The notes: generated from the letters alone by a model not told the origin. A DNA stretch of 64,000 nt from Streptomyces hayashii (GCF_024539815.1 NZ_JAHHIU010000036.1:19997-83996), one strand, 5' to 3'; shown: positions 43,066-52,381, counted from the first letter of the stretch. Program-made: numbers and translations.

Positions 43066-45507
43066 TCAGCGGCGCAGCACCAGTTCGCTCCACACCTGTT
43101 TCCCGCCGCTGACCGGCACGGTCCCCCAGGCGTCGGACATCGCCTCGACGAGAAGGATGCCGCGGCCGCCGGTGGCCTCCCAGCCCGGGTCGGTCGGCTT
43201 GACGGGCGTCCGGGGCGAGGCGTCGGTGACGGCGACGCGCAGCCGGCTGCCGATCAGGGTGAGATCCAGGCGGACCGGGCCGCCGGTGTGCACCAGGGCG
43301 TTGGTGACCAGCTCGGAGACGACGAGCAGGGCGGCGTCCATCGCGCTCTCGGTGACGCCCCAGACGCGCAGGGTGCGCCGGGTGAAGCGGCGGGCGTGCC
43401 GGGAGGCCTCGGGCACCCGCCACACCGTCCAGCCCTCGCGCAGGGGTTTGACGGCCATGCCGTCGTAGCGCATGAGGAGCAGGGCCACGTCGTCGCCGCG
43501 GTGGGCGTCGCCGAGCAGGGCGTCGGCGACGAGGCCGAGGTGGGCGGGGTCGGCGGCGGACAGTCCGCGGGCGAGCCGGGCCAGACCGGTGTCGATGTCC
43601 AGGTCGGCGGACTCCACGAGCCCGTCCGTGGTCAGGGCGATGACGGCGCCCGGCGACAGCCGCAGCGGGGTCATCGGGAACTCCGCCCGGGTCAGGACGC
43701 CCAGCGGCGGGCCGCCCTCGGTCTCGGCGATGTCGGCCGAGCCGTCCGGTCGGCGCACGACCGGCGGCGGATGCCCGGCCCGCACGCACCAGGCGGTGCC
43801 GTCCTCCATGCCGACGTCGACGTAGCAGCAGGTGACGAAGAGGTCGGTCTCCAGTTCCAGCAGGAGCCGGTTGGCGTGGGAGACGACCACGTCCGGTGGA
43901 TGGCCCTCGGCGGCGTAGGCGCGCAGGGCCGTGCGCATCTGCCCCATGAGGGTGGCGGCGGCCGCGCTGTGGCCCTGGACGTCGCCGATGACGAGGGCCA
44001 CATGGTGGTCGGGCAGCGGGATGACGTCGTACCAGTCGCCTCCGACCTCCAGGCCGGCGGTGGCGGGCAGATAGCGGGCGACGGCGACCGCGCCGGGCAG
44101 TACGGGCAGCCGGCGCGGCAGCAGCTGGCGCTGGAGCATGGCGACGAGTTCGTGCTCGGCGTCGAAGGCGTGGGCGCGCATCAGGGCCTGCCCGGCGAGG
44201 CCGGCGGAGGCGGTGAGCAGGGCGCGCTCGTCGGGCCCGAAGTGGTGCGGCCGGTCCCAGCCGATGAGACAGGCGCCCGTCGTGCGGCCGCCCGCGGACA
44301 GCGGCAGGACGGCGAGTCCGCCGGGGCCGACCCCGGCCAGGGCCGGTTCCAGGGCGGTGCCGGCGGGCCAGATCCGGGCGCGGCCCTCGCGCAGGGCGGC
44401 GGCGAGGGTCGGCATGGCGCGCACGGACGCGTCCGGCCACTCGGTGCGCCACTCCAGCCGCCACAGCGCGGGCCAGGACTGCGGCTCGGGCGGATCGAGA
44501 ACGGTGACCACGAGCCGCTCGCCCTCCAGCTCGGCGAGGGCGATCCGGTCGGCCCGCAGCGGCTTGCGCAGCGCGGCGACGACGGCCTGGCTCACGTCGC
44601 GGACGGTGCCGGCGGTGGCGAGCGCGGAGGCCAGCCGCTGCACCCGGGCCACGTCGGTGACCTCGTCGCGCAGGGCCGAGGCGTCGGCGACGGTGCCGAC
44701 CAGCCGGGCCGGCCGGCCGTCGCGGCCGGGCAGCAGCCGGCCGCGCAGCCGCAGCCACCTCGGCGGCCCGGAGGGCTGGAGCACGCGGAACTCCAGCTCG
44801 CGGTCGCCGATCGACATGTGGTCGGCCTCGACGACGGACATCAGCGACGGCAGGTCCTCCGGGACCGCCCGGCCGAGGAGGGTCTCCACCCGGCCGTCGA
44901 AGTCGGCGCGGGGCATCCGGAACAGCTCCAGGATCTCGTCGCCGACCTCGACCCGGCCGGTGTCCATCGCCAGGCTGAAGTCGCCCGCGCGCAGTTCCTC
45001 GCCCTCGGCTGGCGCGACCGCGGCGGGGAAGGCGACGACCTCGGCGACCAGCTCCAGACAGGCCCGGTCGTCGGCGTCGAAGCCGCCGGGACGCTCGCTG
45101 AGGACGAGCAGGCAGCCCGCGGCGTCGCGCAGGGGCAGGGCCGCCAGGTGGACGTCCCGGGCGGGCATGCGCCGTGACTCCGGGCAGTCGGCGAGCTCCG
45201 CCGGACCGAGCCACACCGGCCGTCCGCGGCGGTGGGCGTCGGCGGCCGGCGAGCGGCCGTCCAGCGGATAGCTCTCGCGCAGGCCGTACAGGGTCCGCGG
45301 CACGCCGGCCGCCTCGGCCAGGCAGAGCAGGTCGCCGCCGGCTCCGGACGTGTAGACGGCGGCGACGGCCGCGCCCGCGAAGACGAGCGCCTGTTCGAGG
45401 GTGCGGCGCACCCGGTCCGGGGCCGCGAGATCGGCCGTGATCGTCTTGAGGGCGATTTCGGCACGCGAAGGTCCCGCTCTGCGCTCCGCGGCACCCTCAC
45501 TGACCAC
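43066..45507 (-). CDS. GAF-PAS-GAF-SpoIIE phosphatase fused to an anti-sigma kinase-like ATPase
   Basis: About 813 residues. A GAF-like domain (about 30-175) is followed by PAS (FSLAMDTGRVEVGDEILELF onward), a second GAF-like region (about 290-450), and a SpoIIE PP2C domain with GGDWYDVIPLPDHH, VIGDVQGHSAAA, RAGHPPPVVRR and ALTTDGLVES. The C-terminus is a RsbW-like ATPase (ELVTNALVHTGGPVRLDLTL ... ATGGRGILLVEAMSDAWG). One protein thus carries both the phosphatase and the kinase type of a partner-switching sigma circuit. GTG at 45507 follows TGTAAT and is probably leaderless. It is divergent from the ram-like lanthipeptide cluster. Confidence 0.85.
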   Translation of the reverse strand: MVSEGAAERRAGPSRAEIALKTITADLAAPDRVRRTLEQALVFAGAAVAAVYTSGAGGDLLCLAEAAGVPRTLYGLRESYPLDGRSPAADAHRRGRPVWLGPAELADCPESRRMPARDVHLAALPLRDAAGCLLVLSERPGGFDADDRACLELVAEVVAFPAAVAPAEGEELRAGDFSLAMDTGRVEVGDEILELFRMPRADFDGRVETLLGRAVPEDLPSLMSVVEADHMSIGDRELEFRVLQPSGPPRWLRLRGRLLPGRDGRPARLVGTVADASALRDEVTDVARVQRLASALATAGTVRDVSQAVVAALRKPLRADRIALAELEGERLVVTVLDPPEPQSWPALWRLEWRTEWPDASVRAMPTLAAALREGRARIWPAGTALEPALAGVGPGGLAVLPLSAGGRTTGACLIGWDRPHHFGPDERALLTASAGLAGQALMRAHAFDAEHELVAMLQRQLLPRRLPVLPGAVAVARYLPATAGLEVGGDWYDVIPLPDHHVALVIGDVQGHSAAAATLMGQMRTALRAYAAEGHPPDVVVSHANRLLLELETDLFVTCCYVDVGMEDGTAWCVRAGHPPPVVRRPDGSADIAETEGGPPLGVLTRAEFPMTPLRLSPGAVIALTTDGLVESADLDIDTGLARLARGLSAADPAHLGLVADALLGDAHRGDDVALLLMRYDGMAVKPLREGWTVWRVPEASRHARRFTRRTLRVWGVTESAMDAALLVVSELVTNALVHTGGPVRLDLTLIGSRLRVAVTDASPRTPVKPTDPGWEATGGRGILLVEAMSDAWGTVPVSGGKQVWSELVLRR

Positions 45508-45590
45508 GACCGCAATTACAGCGCCATCGGGGGCCGCGCGCAGCCCCTGTGCCCGTTTCGGGGCGGCGGAAGCCGACCCGAGGGGGTGGC

Positions 45591-45612
45591 GGAGGGAGCG
45601 CGGAGGGAGCGC
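45591..45612. repeat. Perfect tandem 11-bp repeat upstream of the LanKC gene
   Basis: GGAGGGAGCGC occurs twice back to back, one helical turn apart, 134 bp before the LanKC start and 84 bp from the divergent phosphatase start. Tandem repeats at one-turn spacing are a typical binding site for LuxR-type response regulators, so the RamR-like protein is a candidate. Confidence 0.45.
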
Positions 45613-45745
45613 GGGCGGACCGTGCTCGAACGAAGCCGAACAGGTCTTTACGCGTGCGTTCCGCACGGTGAGCTCGTGACAGGCGTGACTGTCCGGGCCC
45701 CCCTGCGCCTTGCGAGGCTCTTGGCGGGCCCACGGAGGGGGACGC

Positions 45746-48394
45746 ATGGACAAGCGGTACGAGGTGTACGCGCTGGCGGACACGCACTTCTACGAGACGC
45801 CCGACCGGCTGGCCGCCGGCGGGAGCGGGGCCGCCGCGCTGTACGACACGGCACGCCGGCCGGTGCCCGACGGCTGGACGTCGGCGCGGATCGGCGACTG
45901 GCTGACGCTGACGCCGCTCGACGCGGACGGCTCCCCGGCGCCGGGACCGGCCCAGGGATGGAAGATCCACGCTTCGGCCACCCGGGCGAACGCGGAGCGG
46001 ATCGCCGCGATCGTGTGGGACTACTGCGTCGCGCGCCGCGTCCCCTTCAAGTTCGTGCCGGGCCCGCACCTGCTGCACCTGCGCAACACCAAGTACGCGG
46101 GCCGCGACACGAGCGGCAAGTTCGTCACCGTCTATCCCGCGGACGAGGAGCAGCTGCACACGGTCCTGCGCGAGCTGGGCGCCCTGCTGGAGGGCTTCGA
46201 GGGCCCCTACATCCTCACCGACCTGCGCTGGCACGAGGGCCCGCTCTACGTCCGCTACGGCGCGTTCGCGCGGATGTTCGTCGTCGACGACCGCGGCTCG
46301 CTGGCGCCGGCCGTGCGCGACGGCGAGGGGAACCTGGTGCCGGACCGGCGGGCGCCCTCCTTCCAGGTGCCGCCGTGGGTCACGCTGCCGGCGTTCCTGG
46401 AGCCGCACCTCGCGGCCCGCAACACCACGACGGTGGGCGAACTGCCGTACCGCATCGAGAAGGCGCTGCACTTCTCCAACGGCGGCGGGGTGTACGCGGG
46501 CACCGACACCCGCGACGGCAGCAAGGTGGTGCTGAAGGAGGGCAGACCGCACGCGGGGCTGGCCTCGGACGGCGCCGACGCCGTCGTCCGGCTGGAGCGC
46601 GAGAAGCGGGCGCTGGAGGCGGTGTCCGGCACCGGGGTGGTGCCGGAGGTCCGCGACTGGTTCCTGCTCGGCGACCACCGCTTCCTGGTGATGGACCTCG
46701 TCCCGGGACGGCCCCTGAACTCGTTCTTCGCCGAGCGGCACCCGCTGCTGTCCCCCGACCCGGATCCCGCGGCCGTCGCCGCGTACACGGCCTGGGCGGT
46801 GCGCGTCCACCGGGCGGTGGAGCAGGCGGTGGAGCAGGTGCACGCGCGCGGGATCGTCTTCAACGACCTGCACGTCTTCAACATCATGGTGGCGCCCGAC
46901 GAGGAGTCGGTGCACCTGATCGACTTCGAGGCGGCCGCCCCGGCCGAGGAGAACGGCCGCCAGGTCGTGGCGCACCCGGGCTTCTTCGCCCCGCCCGACC
47001 GCCGGGGGGCCGACGTCGACCGGTACGCGCTGGCCTGCTTACGGCTCGCCCTGTTCCTGCCCGTCACCACCTTGTTCGTGGTCGACCGGGGCAAGGCGGC
47101 CCATCTGGCCGAGGTGATCGCCGAGCAGTTCCCGGACGTGCCGGCCGGCTTCCTCGACGAGGCGGTCGCGGAGATCACCCGTGACGTCGGGGACGTGGCG
47201 CGGGAGCGGCACGAGGGCGGGCCCGTGGGATCGCAGCGCCCCGCGCGCGTGGCGTCGGCGCCGGCCCTGCGGGTGGAACCCGCCGACTGGCCGCACAGCC
47301 GGGACTCGATGGTGAAGGCGATCCTCGCCTCGGCCACCCCCGAGCGTGAGGACCGGCTCTACCCAGGTGACGTCGCCCAGTTCTCCGACGGCGGCGGTCT
47401 GGGCCTGGCGCACGGCGCGGCCGGCGTGCTGTACGCGCTCAGGGCCACCGGCGCCGAACGTCACGACGAGGGCGAGCGCTGGCTTCTGGACCGCACCGCC
47501 CCGCCCCCGACGGGCACCCCGCTCGGGCTCTACGACGGCCTCGCCGGCGTCGCCCACGTGCTGGACCTGCTCGGTCACCGGCAGCGTGCGCTCGACCTGA
47601 TCGACGGCGTCCTGCGTGAGCGGTGGCAGAACCTCTCCTCCGACCTGCACGGGGGCCTCGCCGGACTCGGGCTCGTCCTCGCCGACCTGGCGCGCCGGAC
47701 CGGCGAGCCGGAGCTGCGCGCACGGGCCGCCGAGGCCGCCGACATCGTCGTACGCCGTCTGGCCGAACCCGTGCCGGACGCGCCCCGGCGGCGGGCCGGG
47801 CTGCTGCGGGGAGCGAGCGGGCCCGCGCTGTTCCTGCTCCGGCAGTACGAGGCGACCGGCGAGCGCGCGCTGCTGGCGGCGGCGGACGTCGCCCTGCGCC
47901 GGGACCTGGCTGCCTGCGTGGAGCGCGAGGGGGGCTCGCTGGAGGTCGACGAGGGATGGCGGACCCTGCCCTACCTCGGCGACGGCAGCGTGGGAGTGGG
48001 GGCGGTCCTCGACGACGGCCTGGTCCATCTGCCGGACCCGGGCGGGGAGTTCGCACGGGCCCGGGCCGGCGTCCTGACCGCCGCCACGTCCCGCTTCTAC
48101 GCACAGCCCGGCCTCTTCCAGGGCCGTGCCGGGATGATCCTGCACCTGGCCCGGACCACCGCCGAGGGCGCGACCCGGGCGCGGCTCGACGAGCAGATCG
48201 ACGCGCTCGGCTGGTTCGCGATGCCCTACCAGGGCCAACTCGCCTTCCCCGGACACCAGATGATGCGGCTGTCCATGGATTTGGGCACCGGCACCGCGGG
48301 CTGTCTGCTCGCCCTGGCCGCCGCCCTCGACCCCGACGGCGCGGGCGCCGACGCCCATCTGCCGTTCCTTCCGCCGCCGCACGGGCGGCCCTGA
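45746..48394 (+). CDS. ramC: Class III lanthipeptide synthetase (LanKC, RamC/AmfT-like)
   Basis: 882 residues. The N-terminal lyase domain ends near 225 (KFVPGPHLLHLRNTKYAGRD is conserved). A Ser/Thr kinase domain follows with nucleotide loop HFSNGGGVYAGTD (about 240), VVLKEG lysine (about 260), catalytic FNDLHVFN (about 371) and LIDFEA (about 390). The C-terminal LanC-like cyclase region (from about 535) lacks the zinc-binding Cys-His set, as in class III enzymes. It phosphorylates and eliminates Ser of the adjacent precursor, then forms labionin or lanthionine rings. An in-frame TTA codon at 47039-47041 (Leu 432) suggests bldA-dependent translation. GGAGGGGG precedes the ATG. Confidence 0.92.
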   Translation: MDKRYEVYALADTHFYETPDRLAAGGSGAAALYDTARRPVPDGWTSARIGDWLTLTPLDADGSPAPGPAQGWKIHASATRANAERIAAIVWDYCVARRVPFKFVPGPHLLHLRNTKYAGRDTSGKFVTVYPADEEQLHTVLRELGALLEGFEGPYILTDLRWHEGPLYVRYGAFARMFVVDDRGSLAPAVRDGEGNLVPDRRAPSFQVPPWVTLPAFLEPHLAARNTTTVGELPYRIEKALHFSNGGGVYAGTDTRDGSKVVLKEGRPHAGLASDGADAVVRLEREKRALEAVSGTGVVPEVRDWFLLGDHRFLVMDLVPGRPLNSFFAERHPLLSPDPDPAAVAAYTAWAVRVHRAVEQAVEQVHARGIVFNDLHVFNIMVAPDEESVHLIDFEAAAPAEENGRQVVAHPGFFAPPDRRGADVDRYALACLRLALFLPVTTLFVVDRGKAAHLAEVIAEQFPDVPAGFLDEAVAEITRDVGDVARERHEGGPVGSQRPARVASAPALRVEPADWPHSRDSMVKAILASATPEREDRLYPGDVAQFSDGGGLGLAHGAAGVLYALRATGAERHDEGERWLLDRTAPPPTGTPLGLYDGLAGVAHVLDLLGHRQRALDLIDGVLRERWQNLSSDLHGGLAGLGLVLADLARRTGEPELRARAAEAADIVVRRLAEPVPDAPRRRAGLLRGASGPALFLLRQYEATGERALLAAADVALRRDLAACVEREGGSLEVDEGWRTLPYLGDGSVGVGAVLDDGLVHLPDPGGEFARARAGVLTAATSRFYAQPGLFQGRAGMILHLARTTAEGATRARLDEQIDALGWFAMPYQGQLAFPGHQMMRLSMDLGTGTAGCLLALAAALDPDGAGADAHLPFLPPPHGRP

Positions 48395-48478
48395 TGACGC
48401 GGCTCCGCGGCAACGACGGAGTCGTGACGCAACCCCGTCCCCACGGGACGAGACATCCAACCGACGAAAGGACACACC

Positions 48479-48595
48479 ATGGCCCTTCTCGACCTGCAGA
48501 CGATGGAATCCGACGAGCACAACGGGGGCGGCGGCAACAGCACCGTCAGCCTGCTGTCCTGCATCAGCGCGGCGAGCGTCCTGCTCTGTCTGTGA
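48479..48595 (+). CDS. ramS: Class III lanthipeptide precursor (SapB/RamS-like)
   Basis: 38 residues. The leader begins MALLDLQTMESDEHN; the LLDLQ helix is the docking motif seen in RamS and other class III leaders. After GGGGN comes the core STVSLLSC, then ISAASVLLCL. Both core halves fit S-x2-S-x3-C, so two labionin-type rings are expected, as in SapB. It lies 84 nt after the synthetase gene. The product should be a hydrophobic surfactant-like peptide aiding aerial growth, an inference from SapB. A hairpin at 48616-48655 separates it from the transporter genes. Confidence 0.88.
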   Translation: MALLDLQTMESDEHNGGGGNSTVSLLSCISAASVLLCL

Positions 48596-48615
48596 CGCGC
48601 ACGTCGTGCTGAAGG

Positions 48616-48655
48616 CCCCGGGCGGTCCGCTCCTGCGGGAGAGGGCCGCCCGGGG
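48616..48655 (+). terminator. Long stem-loop between the precursor and transporter genes
   Basis: CCCCGGGCGG (48616-48625) pairs with CCGCCCGGGG (48646-48655); inside, CC/GG and CTCC/GGAG continue the stem to a TGCG tetraloop, with one wobble and one mismatch. It begins 21 nt after the precursor stop, so it probably stabilises or partially terminates the precursor mRNA. Confidence 0.65.
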
Positions 48656-48695
48656 TCCTGCCACCCGGGGGCCTCGAAGGAAGCGCGGGACCAGG

Positions 48696-50411
48696 ATGCC
48701 GATGGACCGGACGACCGGTGAGCTGCTGCGCGCGGCCACCCGGCACAGCGGCGGACGCTGTGTGGCCCTGTGTCTGGTGAGCGTGGCGGCGACGGGCGCG
48801 AGCCTGCTGCTGCCCGCCGCCCTGGGCCGCGCCCTCGACCTGCTGATCGTCCACGCCCCCGCCACCGGCTGGGTGCTGTACTGCGCCGCCCTCGTCGCGC
48901 TGCTGACTGTGCTGGACGCGCTGGAGACGGTGCTCACCGGCACCCTGGACGCCCGGACCACCGCCTTCCTGCGGCGCCGCGTGACCCGGCACATCCTGGC
49001 CGTGGGTCCGCGCGCCGCCGACCGCTTCGGCGCCGGAGACCTCGTCGCCCGCGTCGTCGGCAACGCGGGCCAGGCCGGCACGGCGCCCGGCGCCCGCGCC
49101 GCGCTGCTGGCCGCGCTGGCAGGACCTGTCGGCGCCGTGGCGGCGCTGGCTCTCGTCGACCCGTGGCTCGCGGCGGTCTTCCTGGCCGGGGCTCCGGTCC
49201 TGACCCTGCTGCTGCGCACTCTCGCCCGTGACACCTCGGCCTGCGTGGCGGACTACCAGCGGGCCCAGGGACGGATCGCGGCCGCGCTCACGGAGGCGGT
49301 CGCCGGGGCCCGCACGATCCGCGCCGCCGGGACGGCCGACCGCGACACCGCCCGCATCCTGCGTCCGCTGCCCGAACTGTCCCGGGCGGGGCTGCGCATG
49401 TGGCGGGTCCAGGGCCGGGCCGCCGCGCAGGCGGTCGCGGTGGCGCCGCTGCTGCATCTCGGGGTCGTCGCCGTCGCGGGCGTGCTCGTCACCCGGCATC
49501 GGCTGTCCGCCGGCGACGTCCTCGCCGCCTCGCGCTACGCGGTGCTCGCCACCGGCGTCGGGGTGCTGGTCGGGCAGCTCTCGGGCCTGGCCCGGTCCCG
49601 GACCGCCGCGGCCCGCCTGGGCGAGGTCCTGGAGCAGCCCGCGCCCGTCCACGGCGACCGGCGGCTGCCGCCGGACGGTCCGGGCCGGCTGGAGCTTCGC
49701 GGGGTCACCGCCCGGCGCGGCGGGCGCACCGTGCTGGACGGCGTCGACCTGGTCGTGCCCGGTGGGCGGACGCTGGCCCTGGTGGGCCGCTCCGGCACCG
49801 GGAAGTCACTGCTGGCCGCGCTGGCCGGCCGGCTCGCCGATCCGGACGCCGGCGAGGTGCTGCTCGACGGGGTGCCGCTGTCCGCGCTCCCCCGGGACGA
49901 ACTGCGCGCGGCGATCGCCCAGGCCTTCGACCGCCCCGCCCTGCTCGGCGCGACCGTCGAGGCCACGATCGCGCTCGGGCCGCCGGGCCGCGCCCCCTCC
50001 CCCGCCCGGGTCCGGGAAGCCGCCCGCACCGCCCGCGCCGACGATTTCGTCCGCCGTCTGCCTCAGGGCTACGCCACCCTCTGCGCGCACGCCCCGCACT
50101 CCGGCGGCGAGGCCCAACGCCTCGGTCTGGCCCGCGCGTTCGCCCACGGCGGCCGGCTGCTCATCCTCGACGACGCTCTGTCCAGCCTCGACACGGTCAC
50201 CGAACGCCAGGTCACCGACGTGGTGTTCGGCAGCGCGACGACCGCGACCCGCCTCGTCGTGGCCCACCGCGCCGCCACGGCCGCCCGCGCGGACGCCGTG
50301 GCCTGGCTGGACGGCGGGCGGGTGCGGGCGGTGGGGACGCACCGCGAGCTGTGGCGGACGCCCGGCTACCGGGCGGTGTTCGGAGCCGCGGCCGCCGAGG
50401 GGCCGCGATGA
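48696..50411 (+). CDS. ramA: ABC half-transporter of the lanthipeptide cluster, RamA-like
   Basis: 571 residues. Six helices lie in the first 300 residues (VALCLVSVAATGASLLLPAA ... VGVLVGQLSGLARSRTAAARL). The ATPase has Walker A GRSGTGKSLLAA, signature SGGEAQRLGLARAF, and H-loop VVAHRAAT. Walker B is LLILDDALSSLD, where the usual catalytic glutamate is aspartate, so this half may hydrolyse ATP poorly. It forms a heterodimer with the next gene, exporting the lanthipeptide. Start at 48696 is uncertain; ATG at 48702 is an alternative. Confidence 0.87.
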   Translation: MPMDRTTGELLRAATRHSGGRCVALCLVSVAATGASLLLPAALGRALDLLIVHAPATGWVLYCAALVALLTVLDALETVLTGTLDARTTAFLRRRVTRHILAVGPRAADRFGAGDLVARVVGNAGQAGTAPGARAALLAALAGPVGAVAALALVDPWLAAVFLAGAPVLTLLLRTLARDTSACVADYQRAQGRIAAALTEAVAGARTIRAAGTADRDTARILRPLPELSRAGLRMWRVQGRAAAQAVAVAPLLHLGVVAVAGVLVTRHRLSAGDVLAASRYAVLATGVGVLVGQLSGLARSRTAAARLGEVLEQPAPVHGDRRLPPDGPGRLELRGVTARRGGRTVLDGVDLVVPGGRTLALVGRSGTGKSLLAALAGRLADPDAGEVLLDGVPLSALPRDELRAAIAQAFDRPALLGATVEATIALGPPGRAPSPARVREAARTARADDFVRRLPQGYATLCAHAPHSGGEAQRLGLARAFAHGGRLLILDDALSSLDTVTERQVTDVVFGSATTATRLVVAHRAATAARADAVAWLDGGRVRAVGTHRELWRTPGYRAVFGAAAAEGPR

Positions 50412-52381
50412 GCCGCGCCGGCGCCGCGGAGGGGCTCGGGACACGGGGGCTGAGGTTCCTCACGGCCCACCGGCGGGCCGTGGCGCGGCTGGTGGGCTGG
50501 TCGGTGCTGGAGTCCGGGCAGACCTTCGTGCTCGGGTACGCCCTGGCGCGGGCCCTGGACGACGGTTTCCTGGCCGGTCGCGCGGCGGTGGGACTCGCCT
50601 GGCTCGCGTCGGCCGCGCTCGGGGTGCTGCTGGGCGCCTACGGGACCGGGCGGGTGTACGGGGCGGTGGCCGCGCTGGTCGAACCGCTGCGGGACCGGCT
50701 GGTCGTGCGGGTGGTGGAGCGCGGGGTGCGCGAGGCGGACGGCGGGGCGCTGTCCGGGCTCACCCAGCAGGTGGAGATCGCCCGTGACACCTTCGCGGGG
50801 CTGGTGATGGTCTCGCGCTCGTTCGTGTTCACGTCCGCCGGTGCGCTGGCCGGGCTGTGCTCTCTGGCTCCGCCGCTGCTCCTCGCGGTCGTGCCGCCGC
50901 TCGCCGCGGGGGTGACCCTGTTCGCGGTGGCCCTGCGTCCGCTGGCCGTGCGGCAGGAGGCGTTCCTCGCCGCCGACGAGGCGCTGGCGCAGGATCTGGG
51001 CGCCGTCTGCCCCGGGCTGCGGGACGTCACGGCGGCCGGCGCGGAGGACCGGATCGCCGCGGACACCGGCGTCCTCGTCGACGCCGAGCTACGGGCCGCC
51101 CGCGCCCTGGCCCGTTGGGGCGTGGTCCGGGTGGCGTGCCTGGCTCTGGGCGGTCACCTGCCGCTGGTGCTGCTGCTGGCCGGCGCTCCCTGGCTCCTGG
51201 CGCACGGCGTCACCCCCGGAGCGCTGGTAGGAGCCCTGGCCTATGTCACCCAGTCCCTGCTCCCGGCCCTGACCGGCCTCGTCCACGGCCTGGGCGCCGG
51301 CGGATCCCGGCTGACCGTGGTGCTGCGCCGGCTGACCCCGCGCGAGCCGTCCACGCCCCGATCTGCCGACGGCACGGACCGGAGCGCCCCGCACACCCCG
51401 GGCACGGCCGCTCCACGGACGCCCCCGGCCCTCTCCCTGACCGCGCTCACCTTCGCCTACGGCCCCGCCTCCGCGCCCGTCGTCGACGACCTCACGCTCA
51501 CGGTGCCCGCCGGGGGCCACCTGGCCGTCGTCGGCCCGAGCGGGGTGGGGAAGTCGACCCTCACCGCACTGGTCGCCGGACTGCTGGAACCAGTGCGCGG
51601 GGAGGTCCGGATCTGCGGCCGACCGGTGCCGGGAGGCGACGCCGCCGCCCGGCGCGTCCTCATCCCGCAGGAGGCGTACGTGTTCAGCGGCGCCCTCCGC
51701 GAGAACCTCGCGCATCTGCGGCCGGACCCCGTGCCCGAGAAGGAGCTGCTCGCCGCCGCCGAGGCCGTCGGGCTGACGCCCCTGCTCGACGCGCTGGGCG
51801 GTCTGGACGCGGCCGTGGACCCGGCCGCGCTGTCGGCCGGCGAGCGGCAGCTGATCGCCCTCACGCGCGCATATCTGTCGTCCGCCCCGCTGGCCCTCCT
51901 CGACGAGGCGACCTGTCATCTGGACCCGGAGGCGGAGGCACGCGCCGAGCAGGCGTTCGCCGCCCGGCCGGGCGGCGCCCTGGTCGTGGTGGCGCACCGC
52001 GTCAGCTCCGCCCGGCGCGCCGATCGGGTGCTGGTCATGGACGGTCCGCGCACGATGTGCGGGACCCACGACGAGGTGGTGCGCCGCTCCACCCTCTACC
52101 GGGACCTCGTCGGCTCGTGGTCGGCCGAGGGGACCGACGACGACGCCGGGGGGTCCGGGGAGCTGCGCGAGCCCGCAGCGTCCGGGAAGCCCGGGGAGTC
52201 CGGGGAGCCCGGGGCCGTCTCACAGCCAGCCCTGCCCCTGGGAGATGCGGATGGCGTCCACGCGGTTGCGGGCGCCGGTCTTGCGGGTGATCGCCGCCAT
52301 GTAGTTCCGCACGGTCCCGTGGGACAGGTGCAGGCTCCCCGCGATCTCCGCGATGGAGGCTCCCTCGGCGGCGAGGGTTAA
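50408..52381 (+). CDS. ramB: ABC half-transporter of the lanthipeptide cluster, RamB-like
   Basis: 657 residues, overlapping the previous gene by 4 nt (ATGA). Permease helices span about 30-310. The ATPase has Walker A GPSGVGKSTLTA, signature variant LSAGERQLIALTRAY, Walker B LALLDEATCHLD (canonical Glu) and H-loop VVAHRVSS. Pairing with a degenerate partner suits an asymmetric heterodimer. The last 80 residues (from about DDDAGGSGELREPAASG) have no family match and run 162 nt antisense into the RamR-like gene, because no earlier in-frame stop exists. Confidence 0.87.
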   Translation: MSRAGAAEGLGTRGLRFLTAHRRAVARLVGWSVLESGQTFVLGYALARALDDGFLAGRAAVGLAWLASAALGVLLGAYGTGRVYGAVAALVEPLRDRLVVRVVERGVREADGGALSGLTQQVEIARDTFAGLVMVSRSFVFTSAGALAGLCSLAPPLLLAVVPPLAAGVTLFAVALRPLAVRQEAFLAADEALAQDLGAVCPGLRDVTAAGAEDRIAADTGVLVDAELRAARALARWGVVRVACLALGGHLPLVLLLAGAPWLLAHGVTPGALVGALAYVTQSLLPALTGLVHGLGAGGSRLTVVLRRLTPREPSTPRSADGTDRSAPHTPGTAAPRTPPALSLTALTFAYGPASAPVVDDLTLTVPAGGHLAVVGPSGVGKSTLTALVAGLLEPVRGEVRICGRPVPGGDAAARRVLIPQEAYVFSGALRENLAHLRPDPVPEKELLAAAEAVGLTPLLDALGGLDAAVDPAALSAGERQLIALTRAYLSSAPLALLDEATCHLDPEAEARAEQAFAARPGGALVVVAHRVSSARRADRVLVMDGPRTMCGTHDEVVRRSTLYRDLVGSWSAEGTDDDAGGSGELREPAASGKPGESGEPGAVSQPALPLGDADGVHAVAGAGLAGDRRHVVPHGPVGQVQAPRDLRDGGSLGGEG

